Assembly (NCBI GenBank): GCA_964573105.1
Contig: CAZNIS010000012.1
Location: forward strand, 46,650-110,649
DNA: 64,000 bases
Direction: 5' to 3'
From: CAKZSB01 sp964573105
GTDB taxonomy: Bacteria; Pseudomonadota; Gammaproteobacteria; Granulosicoccales; Granulosicoccaceae
Shown: positions 30,501 to 37,030 of the stretch, piece by piece
Layout: each line of letters starts with the position of its first letter
Numbering within the stretch: the first letter of the stretch is position 1
The notes under the pieces: model-generated
Databases searched by the model: none
What the model was told of the DNA's origin: nothing
What the model saw: only the letters and a program-made list of their open reading frames with translations
Program-made: the position numbers and the translations under genes

Positions 30501-31410
30501 CAAGCTCAACAAGGCCGCCAACGACAACAAAACGCGTGCGGACCGTGGCGATGACGCCATGAAAGCACTCGAAAAGCAGCTGCAGCAACAAGCGGCTGCC
30601 GATGCCGAGCGCGCCGAGCAACTCACCGCCCAGCTCAAAGCCGAAAAGGCCGCCCGCGATAAAGCCACAGCGGCACTTGAAAAGAGCGAAAAGCAGGCAG
30701 CCCAGTTGCGCGACGATTTGAAAGAGCTCTCGACCGATCACAAGATCGCGACCAATCAGAGCAAATCACTGGAGCGTGAGACCGGCAAGCTTGAAAAAGG
30801 TCTGCAGACACTAAAAGCCGATCTGGAAAAAGCCGCCGCCACCGCTCTGCAGAACAGCAACGACGCGCAGAACAAGGCCGCCGAAGTCGATCGCTACAAG
30901 CAAATGCTGGAAGCGCGCGAAAAAGAGCTTGAGCTGATGGCCGGCAAGGTTCCGGCACTGGAGCAGGCGCTGCGCGAGAAAGAAAAAAGCGAGACTCGCC
31001 TTGAGAACGAACTCAATGGTCTGCTGTCCGAGCTGAATTCGGTCAACGGCAAGATTGAGGCAATGCAGGGCGATATCGCCAAGCGCGAGGCCGACAACGC
31101 TGACCTGAAAGGTGACTCTCAGGCTCTGCAGGAGCAACTGCTGCAATACCAGGAGATCGACCAGGATCTGCGCAGCCGCATTGCCAAGCTGGAGAAACAG
31201 CTGACCGAAGAGCGCAAGGCAGCCGGCAAGAATCTGCTGTCGCGCATCATGGAACTCGAAGCCATGCTCTCCGCCGAGCGACACAAGGCCGAATCCATGC
31301 GCGACTTTAGTGAGTTCTCCGGCATGTCGACCGTGCAGACCAGCGTCAAGACTTCTGTCAACGACAGCACTGGTTCACAAACCGACAAGAAAGGCAAAAA
31401 AGCAGGCTAG
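27577..31410 (+). CDS. Very long membrane-anchored coiled-coil protein
   Basis: A 1277-residue protein with one N-terminal transmembrane helix (about 4-27) followed by RKIKALRTEEKLKER. This basic flank predicts that the rest is cytoplasmic. Almost everything from residue 30 to about 1240 is heptad-rich coiled coil full of Glu, Lys, Gln and Ala. Within it a motif close to TDxKLA followed by LEREL recurs six times, at Asp248, 491, 676, 794, Asn934 and Asp1054. The C-terminus is polar and lysine-rich (TDKKGKKAG). Automated pipelines tend to call such proteins SMC- or myosin-like, but no ATPase domain is present. Together with the OmpA protein it could form a scaffold from peptidoglycan through the membrane into the cytoplasm (inference). 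Confidence 0.88.
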   Translation: MFYLISQVLLILLIATVLGVLIGWILRKIKALRTEEKLKERLRQAESTIDPIKQALSQAQGDIAGRDSSIAALQTKIDSMSKEVPPLKAELNSIKSDAGEQQATIASLKAMVNDKEDKLSKLADDLNQEKSSVREVDAALADANGRRIELENRLAETRVQLENNDAAAQRARADSAKLQKEINALQIKLNDAANTSESKLNELKRNLDQESKGHSDASQALKAKQAEAAGYRAEIEKLKEQLREKTTDYKLAMADRTALERQLETLQNQLDRAQEAHDRKVADLEKALAARQAISDEANRQLTAGAANQARLEGEIDRLRDKLNTGEKQNTEVASDRDGLKSEIAALQTQLEESTGAVEAQQAEKEAEIAQQRESIDALNRDLLDAKKERAAFSAEVNDAKAKLKDTEARAAGSEKERIALEKRIDSLELKMREQAKDGQQRVSELEKQLEQNAAELSRADGTIKSSEQNKQQLEERIQKLRDELNEKITDVKLAAQQRTTLEKEIERLQGEVATLQEAVKKLQAELDNSKEQHQKKISDLKTALSEQEALAADGSKAAKSLAQSEAQNKKQQSEIKAAGDKIAELTRKLDKNSNELEQANSQVAALRAESDKLSQAKAGLEKETKANAAQLADAKKQKEQFADAAGKLSEMTQREEALREKLEALQNRQQEQATDLKLAKSEADRANRELENATKNAAKAEELRRDNEKLTTARDAAESKQQQTAAQLDALQKEAKSLRADAAKLAAQSTELANEKTAGAQAKKALGAAEQKVAELADKLQAAQQQSTQDATDAKLAVSANANMERELNALRSELADLKAHYDNNRVNLEKDNTDLQKLLHGATGNLDRAKSEQSKLQAERDQLAAEVDQLATRVKSLESAAAKAGTSNAELKREREALAGANEALAKLEAQNARLSEEIQKLKEGAVDAATNAKVAGVEKSTLEREVADLKARLRDTSGSGEQKVAALQAEIDKLNKAANDNKTRADRGDDAMKALEKQLQQQAAADAERAEQLTAQLKAEKAARDKATAALEKSEKQAAQLRDDLKELSTDHKIATNQSKSLERETGKLEKGLQTLKADLEKAAATALQNSNDAQNKAAEVDRYKQMLEAREKELELMAGKVPALEQALREKEKSETRLENELNGLLSELNSVNGKIEAMQGDIAKREADNADLKGDSQALQEQLLQYQEIDQDLRSRIAKLEKQLTEERKAAGKNLLSRIMELEAMLSAERHKAESMRDFSEFSGMSTVQTSVKTSVNDSTGSQTDKKGKKAG

Positions 31411-31428
31411 TTTCTGCGCAATGTCGCA

Positions 31429-31455
31429 ACCCGCCCACGGGCGGGTGCTTTGTTT
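31429..31455 (+). terminator. Intrinsic terminator after the coiled-coil gene
   Basis: ACCCGCC and GGCGGGT form a seven-base GC-rich stem around the loop CACG, followed by GCTTTGTTT. It starts 18 bases after the coiled-coil stop codon. Confidence 0.75.
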
Positions 31456-31487
31456 AGCTCCGATAGTCGATTTACAATCAGCAAGCT

Positions 31488-31512
31488 TGCACCGATCATT
31501 CGGATCGGTGCA
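31488..31512. promoter_or_regulatory. Perfect 10-base inverted repeat upstream of a small gene
   Basis: TGCACCGATC and GATCGGTGCA are separated by the five bases ATTCG. No T-run follows on either strand, so it is not an obvious terminator. It lies 44 bases upstream of the 49-codon frame at 31557, where it could be an operator or a leader hairpin. Confidence 0.4.
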
Positions 31513-31556
31513 GCGTCAACCGAATGTAACATTGGCTTTGAGGGGATGTTTCAGCG

Positions 31557-31706
31557 ATGTCCAGAAGAAGAAAGTCGCGCTTTCGCCTGGGTCGCGCAGG
31601 CAGAAGTTACCTGAGCGATGCGATAAAAATGATTGTCACCGGCGCCGCCACTCTGGCGGTCATTGGGGGCTCGGTGTATCTCGCCATGCTGATCGGCAGC
31701 TGGTAG
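31557..31706 (+). CDS. Small basic single-pass membrane protein
   Basis: A 49-residue frame, short enough to be missed by common length cut-offs. It starts MSRRRKSRFRLGRAGRS and ends with a hydrophobic stretch (IVTGAATLAVIGGSVYLAMLIG) and a terminal Trp. The positive N-terminus predicts N-in topology. GAGGGG lies 11 bases before the ATG. It follows its own terminator-separated region after the coiled-coil gene and ends 12 bases before the convergent ackA-pduL gene. The charge and hydrophobicity pattern argues for a real peptide; homologues would settle it. Confidence 0.5.
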   Translation: MSRRRKSRFRLGRAGRSYLSDAIKMIVTGAATLAVIGGSVYLAMLIGSW

Positions 31707-31718
31707 CGACCGCAGGGC

Positions 31719-33482
31719 TCAATCGGCACGCAGCACGGCCGTCGCCTCCCCCGCCTCTGCATAGACCAACTCACCATCGGCCCCGCTATTGAGTTCGGCT
31801 GCGTTCGCCTCGTCTGTGTCGATGTGCATTTCCAGGCGATATTTATCGCTCACCCTGACCAGCACATCGCCGAACGACAGATCTCTCGGCCCACCCGTCA
31901 CCGCGATCTCAACTACATCCCGATCTGCCACGCCAAACGCTGCGGCATCGTCCGGATGCATGTGAATGTGTCGCCGTGCGCAGATCAGCCCTTGCTGTAA
32001 ATGCACCGTGCCGGCCGGCCCCTCCAGGGTTATCGGTGCCGAGCCTTCTACCTTACCCGAATCGCGAATCGGCGCATCGACGCCGAGCCTGAACTCATCG
32101 GTGCGGGCCACTTCTATCTGATCGACACTGCGAAGCGGGCCGAGCAGGCGCACCCCGTCAATGCGGTTGCGCGGACCGATCAGGTTCACTTTCTCTTCAC
32201 AGGCATATTGCCCGGGCTGGGAGATATCCTTGTAGTGCGTCGGCTTTGCCCCTTTGCCGAATAATTTTTCAAAAGTCTCTGCAGTCAGGTGCAAATGTCT
32301 GGCGCTGACCGCGATCGGGATACCGCGCGCCGGCGTCGGTTTTGCCTGTCGCTCAACCGTGTTGGCCGACTGGCGCGCGATCATCAGTTCCTCGTCGGTC
32401 TTCACCACGACTGCTGCGACGCGCGAGCCGCGCTGCGAAATGATGGCCCGGTTGTGCTCTGTGCTGAGTTCGACATCGTGATTGGCATCGTCGTCGAGCA
32501 ACAGACCCAGAAATTCCAGCCGCTGCAAAATGCGTCGCCGCATGGTGGCACTGTTTTCACCGATACCACCGGTGAACACCACGGCATCCAGGCCGCCCAT
32601 CACAGCGGCGTAGCTGCCAATATACTTGCGCGCGCGATGGGCAAAAACATTGATCGCAAGCCGCGACGCATCGTGGCCCTGCTCTGCCTTGTCTTCGAGA
32701 TCGCGCAGATCGTTACCGACCCCGGACAGCCCCGCAAGCCCACTTTGACGATTCAATAGATCATCGAGCTGCTGAATGGTGTAATCGCCACTGCGCAGCA
32801 GGTTGAGCATCGCACCGGCATCGATATCGCCCGCGCGGGTGCCCATCACCAGCCCTTCAAGCGGCGTCGCCCCCATACTGGTCTCGGTGGATTTGCCGTA
32901 CTCCACCGCGCAGGCACTGGCACCATTACCCAGGTGCAGCGTCACTATGCGCAAATCTGCGATTGAGCTGCCGAGCGCCTCGGCGGCCTCACCTGCGACG
33001 TAACGATGCGAGGTGCCGTGAAAGCCAAAGCGGCGAATACGATGGCTGTTGGCAACGTCCTGTGGAATGGCATAAGTCTGTGCACGTCGTGGCATGCGGG
33101 CGTGAAATGCCGTGTCGAATACGGCGACCTGCGGCACCTTTGGCCATACGTGCATCGCCTGTCGTATACCCTCGAGGTTAAACGGGTTATGTAGCGGCGC
33201 ATCGGCTGCGCGTGCATCTATCTCGGCGATGACGGTGTCATCGATCAATGTCGCATCGATAAATCGATCGCCACCATGTACCACCCGGTGGCCCACGACA
33301 TCCACCTGGTGATCCGCGACCGCCTGACACAGATGTTCCAGCGCGGCGGCGTGAGTGGCAAACTCCCCGTCCGGATCACCAATTCGCGTGCACTTGCCGA
33401 CGACGATGCGCGCATCGGTACGCAGGTCGATCAGTTGATACTTGACACTCGAAGATCCGCAATTGACTACCAGCACATGCAT
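31719..33482 (-). CDS. Acetate kinase fused to PduL-type phosphotransacylase
   Basis: One 587-residue polypeptide carries two enzymes. Residues 1 to about 375 are acetate kinase: VVNCGSSSVKYQL (Asn7), HRVVHGG, FHGTSHRYV, TLHLGNGAS, MGTRAGDID, FTGGIGENS and the late Glu in KTDEELMIAR are all intact. After the linker ERQAKPTPAR, residues about 385-587 are a PduL phosphate acyltransferase with both zinc-binding signatures, SARHLHLT and ARRHIHMHPDDAAAFG, and LEMHIDTDEANAAEL. The predicted reaction is acetyl-CoA + Pi to acetyl phosphate, then ATP + acetate (or the reverse), perhaps with propionyl substrates too. PduL normally works in microcompartments or as a stand-alone Pta substitute; there are no shell genes nearby. 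No separate pta or ackA is seen in the window. Confidence 0.93.
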   Translation of the reverse strand: MHVLVVNCGSSSVKYQLIDLRTDARIVVGKCTRIGDPDGEFATHAAALEHLCQAVADHQVDVVGHRVVHGGDRFIDATLIDDTVIAEIDARAADAPLHNPFNLEGIRQAMHVWPKVPQVAVFDTAFHARMPRRAQTYAIPQDVANSHRIRRFGFHGTSHRYVAGEAAEALGSSIADLRIVTLHLGNGASACAVEYGKSTETSMGATPLEGLVMGTRAGDIDAGAMLNLLRSGDYTIQQLDDLLNRQSGLAGLSGVGNDLRDLEDKAEQGHDASRLAINVFAHRARKYIGSYAAVMGGLDAVVFTGGIGENSATMRRRILQRLEFLGLLLDDDANHDVELSTEHNRAIISQRGSRVAAVVVKTDEELMIARQSANTVERQAKPTPARGIPIAVSARHLHLTAETFEKLFGKGAKPTHYKDISQPGQYACEEKVNLIGPRNRIDGVRLLGPLRSVDQIEVARTDEFRLGVDAPIRDSGKVEGSAPITLEGPAGTVHLQQGLICARRHIHMHPDDAAAFGVADRDVVEIAVTGGPRDLSFGDVLVRVSDKYRLEMHIDTDEANAAELNSGADGELVYAEAGEATAVLRAD

Positions 33483-33620
33483 GAAGTGGCACTCGCCTCA
33501 CAAGGGTTTGTTTCATACTACTACGGTTGAGCCGTGCAGTGCTTTTTTAACCGGCAGCATAAACGATGACTATGCGCCAGGCAGCCAGCTGCCACAGGCA
33601 CCTCAGTGTAATAAGTCCAC

Positions 33621-33646
33621 TTGCGATTCACGAGAAATAATCGCAA
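33621..33646. promoter_or_regulatory. Inverted repeat TTGCGATT-N10-AATCGCAA
   Basis: Perfect eight-base arms with a ten-base spacer lie 139 bases upstream of the ackA-pduL start and four bases from the terminator of the beta-propeller gene. It could be an operator for the fused kinase gene or part of a compound terminator. The identity of any binding protein is unknown. Confidence 0.4.
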
Positions 33647-33650
33647 ACAA

Positions 33651-33676
33651 AAAAGGCGACCCGAAGGTCGCCTTTT
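33651..33676 (-). terminator. Strong intrinsic terminator of the beta-propeller gene
   Basis: On the minus strand the seven-base stem GGCGACC/GGTCGCC encloses TTCG, the very stable UUCG tetraloop, and is followed by TTTTTTTGTTTG. Counting the A/T flanks the stem reaches eleven base pairs. It lies 68 bases beyond the stop of the beta-propeller gene. Confidence 0.9.
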
Positions 33677-33743
33677 CATTTCAGCGCGCCCCTGTCAATT
33701 TGGGGGCGGGTTGGTTACCGACAGTTGCGCACTGACATTTACC

Positions 33744-35966
33744 TCATTGCGCCACAGATGTTGGCGCATCACTTCCCCACTGACCGTAGTGCAGTGAGCC
33801 GTTGTGAATCACGTATAGATCGCCGGCGGCGCCGATGATCGCGCGATCGTTGTACAGCGATACGTAGCTCTGATCACCGTTGGCCTGGCTTTCGAAAATC
33901 CAGTCCGGCACTTCCTCGAAGCGTGCGGTCTGCTCGTTGACTTCCATCGTCAGCAGATTGTTCGATGTCCAGGCCGCACTCGACCAGGGATTGCCTTCGC
34001 TGTACAACTCGCCATCGTGCAGCGACATGGGTATCGCCATACGCGCGTTGCGCGATTCGTTGCCGGCAAGCCAGGCAAATGCATGATGCTGTGACAGTGC
34101 TGGCGAGTCGGTGCCGCGCTTGCCAAAAATTCGATCGTCGGCGACGACAGGCGTGGTCGGATCAGAGACGTCGAACAACGTGAGTTTCAGCCCCTGATAC
34201 CAGGCGCCGCGACCATCACCCCAGCCGGCGTTGTCGTCCTCGACAGCATCTTTGCCCACACCTACCAGCAGGCCATCATTGACCGGGTGCAGGTAATCGG
34301 AATACCCGGGCAATTCCAGCTCACCGGCGATATAGGGATCGGCCGGGTTGGCCAGGTCCAGTACGTAGAGCGGATCGGTCAGTCGAAAGGTCACGAGATA
34401 AGCGCGATCCCCGATAAAACGGCTCGCATACAGCTGCTCGCCCTCTTTGCCTATGTGTGCGGGGCGATTGTCGTTGGGCAGCGTCGCGACGGTGCGCAGA
34501 TTGCGATTGCCACCTTCGGTCAGAACGGACAGCGTCACCGGCGAACCGGATCGGTTTTGATCGAAACTGACGATCCGCAGGTTGCCGTCTTTCTCACTCA
34601 TGCGAAACGGTTTGCGATCCTGATTCCAGCCCAGGTGTCCCGGCACGGTGCTGCTGCCTTTAAATGCAGGGTTGTTGCCTTGCAGACTGAACTTGTGAAC
34701 GTCGGTGGTGATCTCAGGGGAATAGTCAAAAACGATCGGCCGGCCTTGGTCATCTTCAGAGAAGTTATACGAGTAACGCGTGGTCGCCAGATAGAGCGAC
34801 TCGGTCGATACGTACATGGTTTCGGTGTCACCGACAAAGCAGGTGCTGTCCATCGAAATATCCTGACTATCCAGATCGACGGTGATGATCGAAATCACAT
34901 CCGGGCTCGGGTAGATCAGATCACCGGGGGCCGGCGATGTACTTGAAGCCTCACCATCAGTGCCGTCAGCGGTGGTGTCTTCCTGCGGCAGCGCAACACT
35001 CGAATAGCACTGGTTGTCAGCGCTGACCAACACGCGATCACCGGTGACACCGTTTTCGGTCACCTGATAGCCCGGCAGCAGCGCCTCGGGGCTGGCATTC
35101 TCGATCACGGTGCGATTGGTTTCGAGCTGGCTTGCCTCATACGGATACGCCACCAGACCTTCGGGCTGCGGGTGATAGCGCGTAACCAGAATCAGGCGGT
35201 TGCCGATCTTGCGACTGGACACGAGCTGGCCGTCGACGGTCAGCGTGCGCTGACTCGATACATTGGCGGGATCGGACGCATCAAACCAGGTGACCATTGT
35301 CTCAAGGCCCGACCACATGCGCGTGTCGAACCAGTAGCCCCAGATATCGAACGATCGTCGCGACATCATGATCAACTCGCGACTGTCGCCAGCACCGTGC
35401 AGGTACATGCCCTCCGGGGTCTGATTGTCCAGCTCGAGCGTGGTGCGTGACAACACCTCAGAGTTGTCGCCGGCAAGTCGATAGGCGCTCAGCGTATGGC
35501 TTTGCGGGGACGGCGCAAAAACGGAATCGGCAAGCACGAGATCGCCGGTCACTGGCAAGTAATCGGTCGATGCCGTCTCCAGCGAGAACAGCACGTCACC
35601 ATCAATCTTCACGCGGTCTGCCTCGTCTACGCCAGACTCCTGCACGTTAGTACCACTGAAGCGATCGCCACCACCACCGGATTCCGCCGTGCTGCTGCTA
35701 TCGGCCACCGAGGTCGGCAAGCTATCGATGAAAACGCCATCTACGCCGCCGCCAAGTCCGGTGCTGGTGTAGTAGTTCAGCATCGATTGCTTGACCAGCG
35801 TATCGGCTTGGGCGGCCTCCAGCACGACATCATCGTCAGCCGGGCCGCCGGTCTGCTGTACCGAACCAGAGCCACCACAGCCGGCCAGCACCGCTGCGGC
35901 GGTCAGCGTAATTGCAGCCTGCCAGTGCGTTCTGGCCCGGCTGCTCACCTGTTTCACTCTTCCCAT
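33744..35966 (-). CDS. Secreted beta-propeller lipoprotein
   Basis: A 740-residue lipoprotein (signal peptide with AAAVLAGC, Cys30) of the Beta_propel family (Pfam PF09826). Landmarks are the acidic N-terminal region with SGVDEADRVKIDGDVLFS, then successive blades such as RLILVTRYHP, GHLGWNQDRKPFRMSEKDGNLRIVSF, RFIGDRAYLVTFRLTDPLYVLDLANP and GELELPGYSDYLHPV. The biochemical role of the family is unknown; members are exported and may bind or scaffold proteins. The ATG chosen has AGGAG six bases upstream; a frame extension of 12 codons exists but lacks this. It is divergent from the DUF6502 gene across a region with two identical-class palindromes. Confidence 0.9.
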   Translation of the reverse strand: MGRVKQVSSRARTHWQAAITLTAAAVLAGCGGSGSVQQTGGPADDDVVLEAAQADTLVKQSMLNYYTSTGLGGGVDGVFIDSLPTSVADSSSTAESGGGGDRFSGTNVQESGVDEADRVKIDGDVLFSLETASTDYLPVTGDLVLADSVFAPSPQSHTLSAYRLAGDNSEVLSRTTLELDNQTPEGMYLHGAGDSRELIMMSRRSFDIWGYWFDTRMWSGLETMVTWFDASDPANVSSQRTLTVDGQLVSSRKIGNRLILVTRYHPQPEGLVAYPYEASQLETNRTVIENASPEALLPGYQVTENGVTGDRVLVSADNQCYSSVALPQEDTTADGTDGEASSTSPAPGDLIYPSPDVISIITVDLDSQDISMDSTCFVGDTETMYVSTESLYLATTRYSYNFSEDDQGRPIVFDYSPEITTDVHKFSLQGNNPAFKGSSTVPGHLGWNQDRKPFRMSEKDGNLRIVSFDQNRSGSPVTLSVLTEGGNRNLRTVATLPNDNRPAHIGKEGEQLYASRFIGDRAYLVTFRLTDPLYVLDLANPADPYIAGELELPGYSDYLHPVNDGLLVGVGKDAVEDDNAGWGDGRGAWYQGLKLTLFDVSDPTTPVVADDRIFGKRGTDSPALSQHHAFAWLAGNESRNARMAIPMSLHDGELYSEGNPWSSAAWTSNNLLTMEVNEQTARFEEVPDWIFESQANGDQSYVSLYNDRAIIGAAGDLYVIHNGSLHYGQWGSDAPTSVAQ

Positions 35967-36064
35967 TGCAAGCTCCTGTATCGTTAAGCTGTTCCCGGCC
36001 ACCGACCTGAGTCCGATGACGCGAGCCTATGACGCGGCTGTCTAATCAGCAGCATCTGTATATT

Positions 36065-36080
36065 TGGGTATTTTTTCCCA
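36065..36080. promoter_or_regulatory. Operator-like palindrome 1 (TGGG-N8-CCCA)
   Basis: TGGGTATTTTTTCCCA, with an all A/T eight-base centre, lies between the divergent beta-propeller and DUF6502 genes. A second site with the same layout lies 62 bases away, nearly six helical turns, so one face of the DNA would carry both. Confidence 0.6.
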
Positions 36081-36126
36081 TAATATAGCTTAGGTTTTCG
36101 CCAATGCAAGCCGAAACTTTACTAAA

Positions 36127-36142
36127 TGGGATTATATTCCCA
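36127..36142. promoter_or_regulatory. Operator-like palindrome 2 (TGGG-N8-CCCA)
   Basis: TGGGATTATATTCCCA, extended by one more pair to ATGGGA/TCCCAT, sits where the -35 region of the DUF6502 promoter should be. The candidate -10 TATAAT is at 36163-36168. Binding here would block or recruit RNA polymerase. The binder is not known; the DUF6502 protein is one candidate. Confidence 0.6.
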
Positions 36143-36162
36143 TAAAATTTTAACCGTTCGAC

Positions 36163-36168
36163 TATAAT
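36163..36168 (+). promoter_or_regulatory. Consensus -10 element immediately before the DUF6502 start
   Basis: TATAAT ends seven bases before the ATG at 36176, so transcription would begin at or next to the start codon. No Shine-Dalgarno sequence is visible between them. This suggests a leaderless mRNA, or else a different promoter further upstream. Confidence 0.45.
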
Positions 36169-36175
36169 TACCGCC

Positions 36176-37030
36176 ATGAGCGCACTCCACCCTCACCTGC
36201 GAATGCTGATGCGCCGGGTCCTGCGACCCGTCGCAAGCCTGCTCATGCGCAATGGCATCGCCTTCGCCGACTTTGCAGACGTCGCACGAAAGGTGTTCGT
36301 CGAGGTCGCCGAGGATGAATTCGCCATTCCCGGGCGCAAACAGTCAGTCTCGCGCGTATCAGTGCTGACCGGCATCAACCGCAAAGAGGTCAAGCGCTTG
36401 CTGGCCGAGCGAGAAGCACCGGATGCCGAACGAATTGACCAGGCAACCACTGCCAGTAGCAATAATCGCGCAGCGCGAGTCATCAGTGCCTGGCTTCGCG
36501 AACCGGACTATCAGGATGACAAAGGCAACCCTGCGCTGCTCAGTTGGGGCAAGAACGAATCAAACGGATTCGAAAGTCTGGTCAAGCATCACAGCGGGGA
36601 TATTCCGGCGCGCGCCATACTCGATGAACTCAAACGCGTCGGCGCGGTGAGCATGCCGGACGAATCGACGGTAAAACTGCTGGCCCATGGCTATGTGCCC
36701 AGCGCCAGCAACGACGAACTATTGAAAATCTCGGCGCAGAGTGCGGGTGATCTGCTCGACACCATCGAGCACAATCTGGCTGCCAACGAGCCACTGTCAC
36801 GCCTGCAGCTCAGCGTTGCCTACGATGATCTGCCAGCCCAATCGGTCGAGCTCTTCAGGCAACTGAGCACAGAAAAGGGACGCGAGCTACTCGTGTACCT
36901 GGATCAGTTTCTGGCCACTCAGGATCGTGGCAGCAATCCGTCGGTCAAGGGCAGCGGGCGTTACCGCGCCGGGCTTGGCGTGTACTACTTTGAAGAAGAT
37001 CTTGGCGAGGACCATGCTGATGGCAATTAA
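36176..37030 (+). CDS. DUF6502 family protein with helix-turn-helix-like N-terminus
   Basis: A 284-residue cytoplasmic protein of a family without known function. The N-terminal third contains a winged-helix-like segment (KQSVSRVSVLTGINRKEVKRLLAE, about residues 59-82) preceded by conserved AFADFADVARKVFVEVA. The rest includes LLDTIEHNLAA and a C-terminal YRAGLGVYYFEED tail. The helix-turn-helix pattern and the twin palindromes in front of it suggest a DNA-binding, possibly self-regulating role (inference). The following lipoprotein gene overlaps its end by 11 bases, so the two are translationally linked. Confidence 0.8.
   Translation: MSALHPHLRMLMRRVLRPVASLLMRNGIAFADFADVARKVFVEVAEDEFAIPGRKQSVSRVSVLTGINRKEVKRLLAEREAPDAERIDQATTASSNNRAARVISAWLREPDYQDDKGNPALLSWGKNESNGFESLVKHHSGDIPARAILDELKRVGAVSMPDESTVKLLAHGYVPSASNDELLKISAQSAGDLLDTIEHNLAANEPLSRLQLSVAYDDLPAQSVELFRQLSTEKGRELLVYLDQFLATQDRGSNPSVKGSGRYRAGLGVYYFEEDLGEDHADGN

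Noticed and set aside
28395..30741. Long minus-strand frames rich in Ser, Leu and Phe inside the coiled-coil gene
   Set aside because: They are the reverse of Lys/Glu/Ala-rich codons and have no ribosome binding sites; the plus-strand protein is clearly real.
31310..31792. 160-codon plus-strand frame overlapping the end of the coiled-coil gene and the ackA-pduL end
   Set aside because: Overlaps two supported genes in other frames and crosses a strong terminator; the 49-codon frame in another phase is more protein-like.
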